From: Candidatus Apopatocola equi
Lineage (GTDB): Bacteria > Bacillota > Clostridia > Oscillospirales > Oscillospiraceae
Reading direction: 5' to 3'
Assembly (NCBI GenBank): GCA_018065965.1
Contig: JAGHSH010000176.1
Coordinates: forward strand, 1 to 12,017
Length of the DNA: 12,017 nt
In this document: positions 5,410-12,017 of the stretch, one piece after another
Layout: every line of letters begins with the position of its first letter
Numbering within the stretch: position 1 is the stretch's first letter
The notes under the pieces: model-generated
Told to the model about the DNA's origin: nothing
Database searches by the model: none
Seen by the model: only the letters and a program-made list of their open reading frames with translations
Made by a program: the position numbers and the translations under genes

Positions 5410-6687
5410 TTATTCCTCGCCGGCCTTTTTGGGTCTGGCGTGGTAGCGGCGGCGGTAGTTCTTTTTCTTCTCCCCGCCCTCCGTTTTGGGAACAGCCTTC
5501 TTTTCGGCGCTCTCCGCCTTGGGGACGATCTTCTTTTCAGCGGCGGGCTTCGCCTTTTCGCTCTGCGCTTTGGTCTGCTGGGACTGCACCCGGGGCTTCT
5601 TGCCCTGGGCCTGCTGCTTTTTCTCTCCCTGCTGCGGTTTCTTTTCTCCCTGGGTCTGCGGCTTTTTCTCCCCGCCGTGACCGCCTCTCCGGCGGCGGGA
5701 GGACTGGGGCTTCTCGCTCTTTTCCTCCCGGACGGGTGCGCTCTGCCGCTGGGACACATCGGCGGTGCTGTCAGAGAAGAGGGGCGGCATGGCCCACTCG
5801 TCCTCGGGCTCCTCCACAGGCTCCTTCACCCGGGGCTGCAGCACATGGGGCGGGGTCTCCCCCTCGGGGGGACGGCCGCCCGGCACCTCGGCGATGTCGG
5901 CCACGTCGAAATTATGCACCACGGCCTCGCCGGGTCCGTCCAGCCGCACCTTCACGTTCTGGCGCAGCAGGTTCATGCCCACCACATTGCCGTAGCCCTC
6001 CTCGGTCTCCACAAAGCAGCCGTTCTTGGGCATATGCTTGATCAGATCCTCATAGGCCTCCTGCTCATAGCGCAGGCAGCACATGAGTCTGCCGCAGCAG
6101 CCGGAGATCTTGGTGGGATTCAGGGAAAGGCTCTGGGTCTTGGCCATCTTCGTGGAAACCGGCTGGAATTCCGTCAGGAAGCGGCTGCAGCAGAAGGGCT
6201 GACCGCAGATGCCGATGCCGCCGAGCATTTTGGCCTCATCCCGGACGCCGATCTGGCGAAGCTCGATGCGGGTGCGGAACACACCGGCCAGATCCTTTAC
6301 CAGCTCGCGGAAATCCACGCGGCCGTCGGCGGTGAAGAAGAAGAGGATCTTGTTGCCCTCAAAGGAGCATTCCACGTCCACCAGCTTCATCTCCAGCCCG
6401 TGCTTGGCGATCTTTTCCTCGCAGATGCCGAAGGCTTCCTTTTCGCGCTTTTTGTTGATCTCCTCCACCCGCAGATCGTCCTGGGTGGCGGCGCGGACAA
6501 CGGTTTTCAGGGGCTGCACCACGGCGTGGTCATCCACCTTGTGATTGCCCGCGGTGCAGCGGCCCAGCTCCAGACCCTTGGAGGTCTCGACCACCACCGC
6601 GTCGCCGACGGAGAAGCGGAGAGTGCCGGGGTCAAAGAAGTAGACCTTCCCGCCCTCCCGAAATTGTACACTGATTACTTCTGTCAA
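5410..6687 (-). CDS. ricT: PSP1 domain protein RicT (YaaT) with long basic C-terminal tail
   Basis: RicT joins RicA and RicF in a complex that binds [4Fe-4S] clusters, assists RNase Y in mRNA maturation and affects sporulation and competence in B. subtilis. The PSP1 core covers about residues 1-270. It includes seven clustered cysteines: C161, C166 and C167 (ICGQPFCC), and C197, C198, C203 and C204 (SGCCGRLMCC), the expected cluster ligands. The protein has 425 residues against about 275 in B. subtilis: residues 271-310 are proline-rich and acidic, and 319-425 are very basic and low in complexity, with GEKKPQ-like repeats at 339-359 and AEKKxVPKxE twice (383-392, 394-403). The start is TTG at 6687 with GAGG nine bases upstream, four bases after the holB stop. 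holB-ricT adjacency is also seen in Bacillus (holB-yaaT). It is last in the operon. Confidence 0.92.
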   Translation of the reverse strand: MTEVISVQFREGGKVYFFDPGTLRFSVGDAVVVETSKGLELGRCTAGNHKVDDHAVVQPLKTVVRAATQDDLRVEEINKKREKEAFGICEEKIAKHGLEMKLVDVECSFEGNKILFFFTADGRVDFRELVKDLAGVFRTRIELRQIGVRDEAKMLGGIGICGQPFCCSRFLTEFQPVSTKMAKTQSLSLNPTKISGCCGRLMCCLRYEQEAYEDLIKHMPKNGCFVETEEGYGNVVGMNLLRQNVKVRLDGPGEAVVHNFDVADIAEVPGGRPPEGETPPHVLQPRVKEPVEEPEDEWAMPPLFSDSTADVSQRQSAPVREEKSEKPQSSRRRRGGHGGEKKPQTQGEKKPQQGEKKQQAQGKKPRVQSQQTKAQSEKAKPAAEKKIVPKAESAEKKAVPKTEGGEKKKNYRRRYHARPKKAGEE

Positions 6688-6691
6688 AGCT

Positions 6692-7447
6692 TTATTCCTC
6701 GTTTCTGTAGGTGGCCAGCATAGCGGCCAGATGCCTGGTATTCACATTTACACGGAGCATGGCGGCGCATTCCCGCAGCTGCTCCTCCAAAGAGAGCAGT
6801 GCCTTGCCCCGCAGGGCTTCGGCTGCGGCAGCGCTCAGGGCGGGGATCAACTCCCGCATGGCGGCCATGTCCAGCTTTTCCGCCCGGGCCTCCCAGCGCA
6901 GCAGCGCCAGCTCGTCGCCCAGCGCAGCGAGATAGTCCCGGCAGAGAGAGGCGATCTCCTCACTCTCCGCTTCCTCCTCGCCGCCCACGTGATAGATCCC
7001 GCAGCGGGAGCGCACCGTGGGGAGCAGCGCATCCGGATTTTTGGCGCAGAGGAGGAAATATACTCCCTCCGGGGGCTCCTCCAGCAGCTTGAGCAGCGCA
7101 TTCTGCGCGCTGGCGTTCAGCGTGTCCGCCTCGGGGAACACATAAATCTTGGCGCGGGCCTCGTTGGGCAGCACCACGCTGTCCTTGGCCACGGCGCGGA
7201 TCTGATCGACCACGATCTCGCTGCGGAGGGTCTTGCCGTCCTTCTGAAAGCCCCGGCGGATGAAGCTCACATCCGGGTGGATGTCCTTATAGATCTTGCG
7301 GCAGCAGCTGCATTTTCCGAACGCCTCGCCCCGGTGCCCTTCGCTGCAGAGCAGGGTCTGCGCCATGGAGCGCACAGCGGAGAGCATCCCCTCCGGATCG
7401 GCCCCGGTCAGGACGGAGCCGTGGAGTATCTTGTTCCATGATTGCAT
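6692..7447 (-). CDS. holB: DNA polymerase III delta-prime subunit (clamp loader)
   Basis: Subunit of the clamp loader that opens and loads the beta sliding clamp during replication. It has 251 residues from the ATG at 7447, which has GGAGGG ten bases upstream. The frame stays open to 7582, but that extension overlaps the DUF896 gene and reads as arginine/glycine-rich shadow sequence, so I rejected it. The clamp-loader zinc module has C34, C46, C48 and C49. The nucleotide site is degenerate (VLTGADPEG in place of GxxGxGKT), as expected for delta-prime, which does not hydrolyse ATP. NASAQNALLKLLEEPPEG (111-128) and the SRC motif (147-149) are diagnostic. It is somewhat shorter than typical homologues (around 300), with a compact C-terminal domain. 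It lies between the DUF896 gene and ricT. Confidence 0.93.
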   Translation of the reverse strand: MQSWNKILHGSVLTGADPEGMLSAVRSMAQTLLCSEGHRGEAFGKCSCCRKIYKDIHPDVSFIRRGFQKDGKTLRSEIVVDQIRAVAKDSVVLPNEARAKIYVFPEADTLNASAQNALLKLLEEPPEGVYFLLCAKNPDALLPTVRSRCGIYHVGGEEEAESEEIASLCRDYLAALGDELALLRWEARAEKLDMAAMRELIPALSAAAAEALRGKALLSLEEQLRECAAMLRVNVNTRHLAAMLATYRNEE

Positions 7448-7491
7448 AGTATAACAGCCCTCCGTGAGAAAATCCAGTATGCGCGGCGCTT

Positions 7492-7698
7492 TTATTTCTT
7501 TTTCTTGGGCAGCTTGCGCCGGGTGCCGTTCTCGTCCACCAGATAGACGCTCTCCAGCACCTGCTCCGCGCCCCGCCGCCACTCGGCGATATACTGCTTG
7601 CGCAGCAGCGCCTGTTCGGCCTTTTCCTCCTCGGTCAGCTCCCGCTCCTTGCTCAGATGGGCCAGCTCATTGATACGGTTCAGCTTTTCATCGGTCAT
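7492..7698 (-). CDS. DUF896 family protein (YnzC-like)
   Basis: Small cytoplasmic protein of 68 residues, mostly two helices (RINELAHLSKERELTEEEKA, then EQALLRKQYIAEWRRGAEQV). That is the DUF896 pattern known from B. subtilis YnzC, where IN.LA.......T.EE..EQ..LR..Y is conserved. It ends in a lysine-rich tail (KLPKKKK). No biochemical function is established for the family; in Bacillus one member sits in the SOS-induced yneA operon. Here it lies between the helicase loader and holB with about 44 bases free on each side, so it is co-transcribed with replication genes. Its ribosome binding site (AAAAGGAAG, about 12 bases upstream) is distant. Confidence 0.9.
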   Translation of the reverse strand: MTDEKLNRINELAHLSKERELTEEEKAEQALLRKQYIAEWRRGAEQVLESVYLVDENGTRRKLPKKKK

Positions 7699-7742
7699 AA
7701 TGGTATAGCTTCCTTTTCCTCATCGGGCTCTTGGGAGAGCTC

Positions 7743-8732
7743 TTATTTTTCGCCTTTTTTCTGCGCCCGGATATCTTTCCCGATAAAGCGCAGATACTGA
7801 TATTCACCCTCCAGCCGGGAGGAGAGCGCCGCGCCGTAGCGCTCGCGGATGGCGTCCCGATCCAGATTGGTGGAGATGATCGTGCTTCTGCCGCTGCGGA
7901 TGCGGCCGTCCAGCAGGGTATAGAGGGCGCTCTGGGTGAAGGCGGAGCCCAGCTCCGTGCCCAGATCGTCCAGAATCAGCAAATCGCAGCCCTTCAGCTG
8001 ACGGACACGGGAGGCGGCGTCGGCCTGCTCCTCCGCGCTGCGGCTGAACTTCTCCTGCTCAAAGGCAGAGAGCAGAGTGACAGCGGTGTCATAGGCCACG
8101 CTGAAGCCCTTGGCTGCCACCTCACGGGCAATGCACGCCGACAGAAAAGTCTTGCCCAGCCCCGGCATTCCGGTGAAGAGAAGATTGCCGCTGCCGGGCA
8201 TGAAACCCTCAGCGTAATTCCGGCAGATGCGGAAGATCCTCTCCATCTGCACCCGTGGGGCGGGCGTGTTGGGGCTCAGGGGCTCCACAGGGTAGTAAGC
8301 GGTACGGAAAGTGTCAAAGCTCTCCTGTCCGTTTTTGAGCAGGGGAGAAAGCTCCCGGGTCTGTTCGGCATTGTAGAGCCGGATAAGGCACGCGCAGGGC
8401 TTGCCGTCCGAAAGGAAGCCCGTGTCGCCGCAAATGGGGCAGGAGAGTATTTCATCCAGATAGTGCGCATCGTAGCCATGCGCGCGCAGCAGTGCAGCAC
8501 GCCTGTCCTGCAGGGTTAACGAAGCGCTTTCCAGCTCGGCGGCGGTGTGGCTGCCTGTCCCCAGTGCCAACGCCACCAGCTCGGACATCAGCGCGCGGAT
8601 TTCTCCGTCAATGGTGCGGATTTCCGGGATGCTCTCGTAGATTTCCGCTCTCCGTCGGTTTTCCTCGCTGTGGTTACGCCGCTGCTTTTCGGCAAGAGCG
8701 CTTCTGGCCTTTGCCAGCAGTCTTCCTTCCAT
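7743..8732 (-). CDS. DnaC/DnaI-like helicase loader ATPase
   Basis: AAA+ ATPase of 329 residues, probably the loader of the replicative helicase DnaB (DnaC in Bacillus naming). The N-terminal region is charged and helical (1-90). A zinc-finger-like C98, C101, C113, C115 set follows (CPICGDTGF then CAC), as in B. subtilis DnaI. The ATPase core has Walker A GMPGLGKT (188-195), Walker B LLILDD (251-256), sensor 1 STN (287-289) and the arginine finger in SSRLEG (R306). An IstB-type transposition helper has a related core, but no transposase is near and the DnaD-like neighbour favours DnaI. The ATG at 8732 lies three bases after the upstream stop and has AAAGGA eight bases before it. The symbol dnaI is plausible but not assigned, since annotation of Clostridia varies. 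Confidence 0.9.
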   Translation of the reverse strand: MEGRLLAKARSALAEKQRRNHSEENRRRAEIYESIPEIRTIDGEIRALMSELVALALGTGSHTAAELESASLTLQDRRAALLRAHGYDAHYLDEILSCPICGDTGFLSDGKPCACLIRLYNAEQTRELSPLLKNGQESFDTFRTAYYPVEPLSPNTPAPRVQMERIFRICRNYAEGFMPGSGNLLFTGMPGLGKTFLSACIAREVAAKGFSVAYDTAVTLLSAFEQEKFSRSAEEQADAASRVRQLKGCDLLILDDLGTELGSAFTQSALYTLLDGRIRSGRSTIISTNLDRDAIRERYGAALSSRLEGEYQYLRFIGKDIRAQKKGEK

Positions 8733-8735
8733 AGC

Positions 8736-9680
8736 TTATCCTTTCCGGTTGAACAGCTTTTCCGCCAGGGACAGGTCATCACTCCAAACCTCATCTTCGG
8801 GAGCCTGCCGGGGCTTCTGAGAGTTCTTCGCTCTGCTCTGCCGTCCATCGCCCTTTTCGATCTCGGCCACGGTCTTGAGCCCTTTCTCCTGCCAGGAGAG
8901 CAGGATGCTGTTCATATACTTCCAGTTGAATTTTCCGATCTGACTGACCATGCGGTCATAGGCCAGGGCATACACATCGTCGCCGAAGTCCATGGCAGCC
9001 CAGCTTTCCAGATAGGCACGCTCGCCGGGGCTGGGCATACGGTCGCGGAGCTGGATGAGGGAGAGGATGCGCTGCTGCTTCTCCCGGCTCCGATCCTGCG
9101 CGGAAAGATATTCCATGGCGCTCTCGGGGGTCAGGATCTCCCGCCGCGCCCAGGCGAAGGCCTCCCGCTCGATGGCGTGCATGGTGGGGAGTCTCCCCTC
9201 TCCGTAGCGGCGGCGGAGATCCTCCGCCACCCGGTTGATGAGCAGCATGATCGTCTCCGCGTCCATGCCCAGCCGGTCATAGATGCCGAAGAGCGTGTTC
9301 AGATCCGGGCGGTTGAGCACCTTGCCCATGACGCGCTGGGTCTCCTGCACCAGAGCCGCCCAGTTTTTGTCCTCCGCCGAGCGCCGGGAGAGCTCCTCGG
9401 CGCTGTATTCGGGCAGCTCGTCCGCAGGGGCAGGCAAAACGGTGGCTCCCTCGCTGAGCAGTCCCTCCCGCCGGAGCCTGTCCGCGCAGAGGCGCAGCCG
9501 CTCGATGCTCATGTGCAGGCTGTCGGAAGCCGTTTTTTCCTCCAGCAGGCCGCCGGAGCGGAGCAGGTAGATATAGAGAAGGGCGCAGTCCCCGTCGCAG
9601 AGCCGCAGGAGCGTGTCCGCGTCCTGCTCGTTCAGCACAAGAGCGCCCGGGGAGCGCAGGGATAATCTGGTATTGTTCAT
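8736..9680 (-). CDS. DnaD/DnaB_2 domain replication initiation protein
   Basis: Primosomal protein of 314 residues that in Firmicutes works between DnaA and the helicase loader at the origin and at restart sites. A winged-helix-like N-terminus (about 20-80) is followed by two DnaB_2 domains: one near 105-182 and one near 200-270. The second ends in FNWKYMNSILLSWQEKG, the YxxxIxxxW signature of the family. The C-terminal 45 residues are polar and probably disordered. It is the first gene of the minus-strand operon and directly precedes the loader gene, the functional order of DnaD/DnaB then DnaI. The ATG at 9680 has only a weak ribosome binding site (AAAGAG). Two DnaB_2 domains are also seen in Bacillus DnaB, so this could be the equivalent of either DnaB or DnaD. 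Confidence 0.88.
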   Translation of the reverse strand: MNNTRLSLRSPGALVLNEQDADTLLRLCDGDCALLYIYLLRSGGLLEEKTASDSLHMSIERLRLCADRLRREGLLSEGATVLPAPADELPEYSAEELSRRSAEDKNWAALVQETQRVMGKVLNRPDLNTLFGIYDRLGMDAETIMLLINRVAEDLRRRYGEGRLPTMHAIEREAFAWARREILTPESAMEYLSAQDRSREKQQRILSLIQLRDRMPSPGERAYLESWAAMDFGDDVYALAYDRMVSQIGKFNWKYMNSILLSWQEKGLKTVAEIEKGDGRQSRAKNSQKPRQAPEDEVWSDDLSLAEKLFNRKG

Positions 9681-9728
9681 ATGTGTCTCTTTCTGATCGG
9701 GTTCTTCCGAAAACGGGGTGTGCCGCGG

Positions 9729-9744
9729 CTGCGGCGCATTCTTT
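9729..9744 (-). repeat. Second copy of the 16-base repeat
   Basis: The minus strand reads AAAGAATGCGCCGCAG here, identical to 5337-5352 on the plus strand. It falls in the leader of the replication operon. The palindromic partner arm seen at 5306-5322 is not present, so this would be a half or decayed copy if the two are related. Confidence 0.45.
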
Positions 9745-9766
9745 ACGAAAACTTCAAATTTCCTGC

Positions 9767-9796
9767 ATTATATCATATCAAAGGGGCTTGTCGCAA
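9767..9796 (-). promoter_or_regulatory. Promoter of the dnaD-dnaI-holB-ricT operon
   Basis: On the minus strand the -35 TTGCGA (9791-9796) and perfect -10 TATAAT (9767-9772) are spaced by 18 bases, with an extended -10 TGA before the -10. Transcription should begin near 9760, leaving a leader of about 80 bases that includes a GC-rich run matching the palindromic element at 5337-5352. Confidence 0.75.
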
Positions 9797-9817
9797 GAGC
9801 CTCCGATGTGGTAAAAT
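9788..9817 (+). promoter_or_regulatory. Promoter of the U32-maf unit
   Basis: On the plus strand TTGTCG (9788-9793) and TAAAAT (9812-9817) are spaced by 18 bases. Its -35 overlaps the -35 of the divergent promoter by three bases. Downstream, TGTAAA is repeated twice eight bases apart, and AATGTA and TACATT form an inverted pair around a 16-base spacer before the start codon; these could be operator sites. Confidence 0.55.
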
Positions 9818-9862
9818 GTAAATTTGTAAAAATAGGTACATTCTCACACAGGGGAGTGCAGC

Positions 9863-11938
9863 ATGATCGAACTATTATCCCCCGCCCCCAGCCCCGAAGG
9901 GGCGAGAGCGGCGGTTCAGAACGGCGCAGACGCCGTATATCTGAGCTTTGCGCAGCTTGGCGGCGAGCGCAGAGCCCCCAACATCGGTGACGCCGCCTTT
10001 GAGAATACCGTGGCCTACTGCAAAAGCCGCGGCTGCCGGGTCTATCTGAGCATGGACATCCTCCTCAACGACGGGGAGATGGCCAGGGCCGGCGGGCTCT
10101 GCCTCCGGGCGCAGCGCGCCGGGGTCGACGCCGTGATCCTGCGGGACATGGGTCTGCTTCGGATCCTCCGGCGGCTCACGCCGGAGCTGCCGCTCTTTGC
10201 CTCGGCGGCGCTGGGCATCCGCACGCCCCGGGACATGGCGCTGGCGGCGGCACTGGGCTTTTCCCGGGTGTTTCTGCCCCCGGAGCTGAGTCTTGACGAA
10301 ATCGCCCCGCTGGCAAATCAGGGCGTTTCTTTAGCCTGCATGGTGCAGGGCGAGCTCTGCGCGGCAGAGAGCGGTATGTGTTCTCTCTCCCGTCTCAACG
10401 GCCGGGGCAGCGCCGACCGGGGCGGCTGCGCCGGAAGCTGCCGGGAACGCTTCTCCCTGGGCGGCCGCTGGGATTCCACGCCCCTGAGCTTTCAGGATCG
10501 CTGCCTGATCCGGCGGCTGGAAAAGCTGGAAAAGGCCGGGGTGGAGTGCGCCTATATCGGCGATATGCACCGCCGGGCGGAATTTTCCGCCGCCATGACC
10601 GACCTTTACGCCCGCGCCGCCCATGAGGGCAAGCTCCCCGCCGCACCCGATCTGGAACGGCTGGAGACCCTCTTCAGCGAATACGGCTACAGCGAGGATA
10701 TGACCCCCGCCCCGGAGGCGCGCACCGTTGACGGCCGGGAGCTGGAGGCCTATTGCTCCACCCTGCGCCGGAGCTACGCCGAGGGCAGCGAGGTGCGCCG
10801 CATCAACGTGCAGTTTGCGCTGCTGGCCCGGGGCGAGCATCAGAGCGTCCGCATGGGCGTTACCGACGACGAGGGTCACCGCGCCGTGATCGACGGGCCC
10901 ATGCCCGTGTGCTTCGGCGATGTGCCGCTGGAGAGCGAGGCCGTCCGCGCCGTCCTTTACAAAACGGCGGGAACGCCCTTCCACTGCACGGACGTGCGGA
11001 TGAAGGACGGAGAGGGGCTTGCCGTAGCCTCCGCTGAGCTGGAGAGCGCCCGCCGGGAGCTGCTGCGGCAGCTTGCCGCGCTCCGCTCCGAGGCGAAGGA
11101 TCGGAAGGAGGGCAGCTTCCCCGCCGAGCCGGATAACCGGGAGGAATACCCCGAGCCTGCGGTGAGCTTCCGCTTCCGCAGCATGGAACAGCTGGATCCC
11201 CGGCTGGCGGAGATGGGCGCCAGCGTGATCTATGTGCCCCTGGAGGCGGTCGTGAAAGACAGCGCCCCCCTCAAGCCCTTTACGGACAAAGGCATTACGG
11301 TCGCGGCGGTGCTGCCGCCCGTCGTGCAGGGCGCCGAGGAAGAGCGGGAGCTTGACACGCTGCTGGAGAAGGCGAAGAAGCTCGGCATCCGGGAGCTGCT
11401 GGCTCCCACGCTGCCGCTGGCTCTCCGGGGCAAAAACGCGGGCTTTGAGGTGCGTGCCGGAGCGGAGATGAACGTATTCAACAGCTACGCCCTGCAGAAT
11501 CTCTCTGCCTGGGGCTTCCTGAGTGCGGCACTGTCCGACCAGCTCAGTCTGGGGCAGGTCAGGGCGCTGCGCAAGAGCATGAAGTGCGAGTTCGTGATCT
11601 ACGGCCGGGAGACCGCCATGGTCACCAGCCGCTGCCTCATCAAGGCCTCCGCCGGCCGCTGCGCCTGCGGCACGCCGGTGCAGATGAGCGACGAAAAGGG
11701 CGGCGTCTGGCCTGTGATCCGGGAATTCGGCTGCCGCAACACGGTTTTTTCCTCCCGAAAGCTCTTTCTGGCGGACGCCTACGGGGAGTTTCTGAGCTGC
11801 GGCGTGTGGGCCGTGCAGCTCTCCTTTACCACCGAGTCTCCCCGGGAGTGCGTCAGCGTGGCAAAAAGCTATCTTGAAAACAGCGGCTACCGTCCCAACG
11901 GGCTCAGCCGCGGTGAACGGTACAAGGGTGTTAAGTAA
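9863..11938 (+). CDS. U32 family protein with DUF3656 domain (RlhA-like)
   Basis: Protein of 691 residues from the U32 group, once called collagenase-like peptidases. The characterised E. coli members RlhA and TrhP are RNA hydroxylation factors (23S rRNA C2501 and tRNA U34), and DUF3656 is the mark of the RlhA type. The N-terminal TIM-barrel-like domain (1-about 290) ends its core in four cysteines, C166, C173, C189 and C193 (GELC, SGMC, RGGCAGSCR), which fit a [4Fe-4S] site. A DUF3656-like region covers about 310-415. A second U32-like domain fills 430-691, with YGRETAMVTSRCLIK and a further CAC. The classic signature before the first Cys is altered (ACMVQGEL where ExFxxG[SA]L is usual). GGGGAG lies six bases before the ATG. 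maf starts one base after the stop. Confidence 0.88.
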   Translation: MIELLSPAPSPEGARAAVQNGADAVYLSFAQLGGERRAPNIGDAAFENTVAYCKSRGCRVYLSMDILLNDGEMARAGGLCLRAQRAGVDAVILRDMGLLRILRRLTPELPLFASAALGIRTPRDMALAAALGFSRVFLPPELSLDEIAPLANQGVSLACMVQGELCAAESGMCSLSRLNGRGSADRGGCAGSCRERFSLGGRWDSTPLSFQDRCLIRRLEKLEKAGVECAYIGDMHRRAEFSAAMTDLYARAAHEGKLPAAPDLERLETLFSEYGYSEDMTPAPEARTVDGRELEAYCSTLRRSYAEGSEVRRINVQFALLARGEHQSVRMGVTDDEGHRAVIDGPMPVCFGDVPLESEAVRAVLYKTAGTPFHCTDVRMKDGEGLAVASAELESARRELLRQLAALRSEAKDRKEGSFPAEPDNREEYPEPAVSFRFRSMEQLDPRLAEMGASVIYVPLEAVVKDSAPLKPFTDKGITVAAVLPPVVQGAEEERELDTLLEKAKKLGIRELLAPTLPLALRGKNAGFEVRAGAEMNVFNSYALQNLSAWGFLSAALSDQLSLGQVRALRKSMKCEFVIYGRETAMVTSRCLIKASAGRCACGTPVQMSDEKGGVWPVIREFGCRNTVFSSRKLFLADAYGEFLSCGVWAVQLSFTTESPRECVSVAKSYLENSGYRPNGLSRGERYKGVK

Positions 11939-11939
11939 A

Positions 11940-12017
11940 ATGCAGAATACAAAACTGATCCTGGCTTCCTCCTCTCCCCGGAGACGGGAGCTGCTGGGCA
12001 TTTTCTCTCTCCCCTTC
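11940..12017 (+). CDS. maf: Maf-family nucleotide pyrophosphatase, 5' end
   Basis: Only the first 26 codons are in the window. They read LILASSSPRRRELLGIF, the N-terminal nucleotide-binding motif of Maf/YhdE proteins, which hydrolyse dTTP, UTP and related (often modified) nucleotides to monophosphates and are linked to septum formation. The ATG is one base after the U32 stop, with AAGGGTG nine bases upstream inside the U32 gene, so the two are co-transcribed and probably translationally coupled. The rest of the gene, including the catalytic region, is beyond the window end. Confidence 0.93.
   Translation, partial: MQNTKLILASSSPRRRELLGIFSLPF

Noticed and set aside
5119..6723. Open frame of 534 codons on the plus strand across the RDD 3' end and ricT
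   Set aside because: It crosses the bidirectional terminator and is leucine/phenylalanine-rich low complexity opposite the lysine-rich RicT tail. RicT itself has its cysteine motifs and ribosome binding site.
7448..7582. N-terminal extension of holB
   Set aside because: The frame is open upstream, but the residues do not resemble HolB, the stretch overlaps the DUF896 gene, and the ATG at 7447 has a good GGAGGG site.
7727..7740. Small hairpin between the loader gene and the DUF896 gene
   Set aside because: GCTCT/AGAGC has only five pairs and no T run on either strand, so it is not a terminator that would split the operon.
8547..9665. Open frame of 372 codons opposite the DnaD-like gene
   Set aside because: No recognisable domain or good ribosome binding site; the minus-strand protein has two DnaB_2 domains and operon context.
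10331..12001. Open frame of 556 codons opposite the U32 gene and maf
   Set aside because: It spans both real genes on the other strand, and its Ala/Gly/His-rich content is typical of a GC-rich antisense shadow.

Overview
The window looks like core chromosome from a GC-rich Bacillota of the class Clostridia, probably an Oscillospiraceae/Ruminococcaceae-type gut bacterium. The evidence is the Firmicutes gene set (DnaD/DnaB_2 protein, DnaI/DnaC-like loader, DUF896, RicT/PSP1 next to holB, the SppA-RDD pair), GC-rich third positions, sigma-A style promoters and G-rich ribosome binding sites. The taxon is inferred from gene content and style, not from a marker tree. I see no CRISPR array, tRNA, rRNA, transposase or phage gene.

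Layout. (1) 1-977, plus strand: the 3' end of a copper-exporting P-type ATPase with a copper-chaperone (HMA) domain fused in frame at its C-terminus. A perfect internal ribosome binding site and ATG could also release the chaperone alone; a terminator follows. (2) 1060-3374, plus: a strong promoter drives a MarR regulator, a GltS/ESS-family sodium:glutamate-type symporter and a CsoR-family metal sensor with a histidine-rich tail. The genes are packed within a few bases of each other. (3) 3402-3738, plus: rpmE (zinc-type ribosomal protein L31), alone between its own promoter and terminator. (4) 3770-5261, plus: sppA (signal peptide peptidase) overlapping an RDD membrane protein, the arrangement of sppA-sppI in Bacillus. 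(5) 5262-5409: a long AT-rich palindrome and a bidirectional terminator between convergent units. (6) 9796-5410, minus: a promoter and a five-gene operon, dnaD-like, dnaI-like, DUF896, holB and ricT. It links helicase loading, the clamp loader and a regulator of RNA processing. (7) 9788-12017, plus: a divergent promoter drives a U32/DUF3656 protein (RlhA-like, [4Fe-4S] cysteines) followed one base later by the start of a Maf-family nucleotide pyrophosphatase, cut by the window end.

The window is mostly housekeeping. The points most worth a second look are the copA-copZ in-frame fusion with its internal start, a palindromic element at 5306-5352 that shares a 16-base exact match with the leader of the replication operon, the long basic repeat tail on RicT, the association of a MarR regulator, a GltS-like transporter and a CsoR sensor beside copper genes, and divergent promoters with overlapping -35 boxes. 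I found no convincing new multi-gene system.
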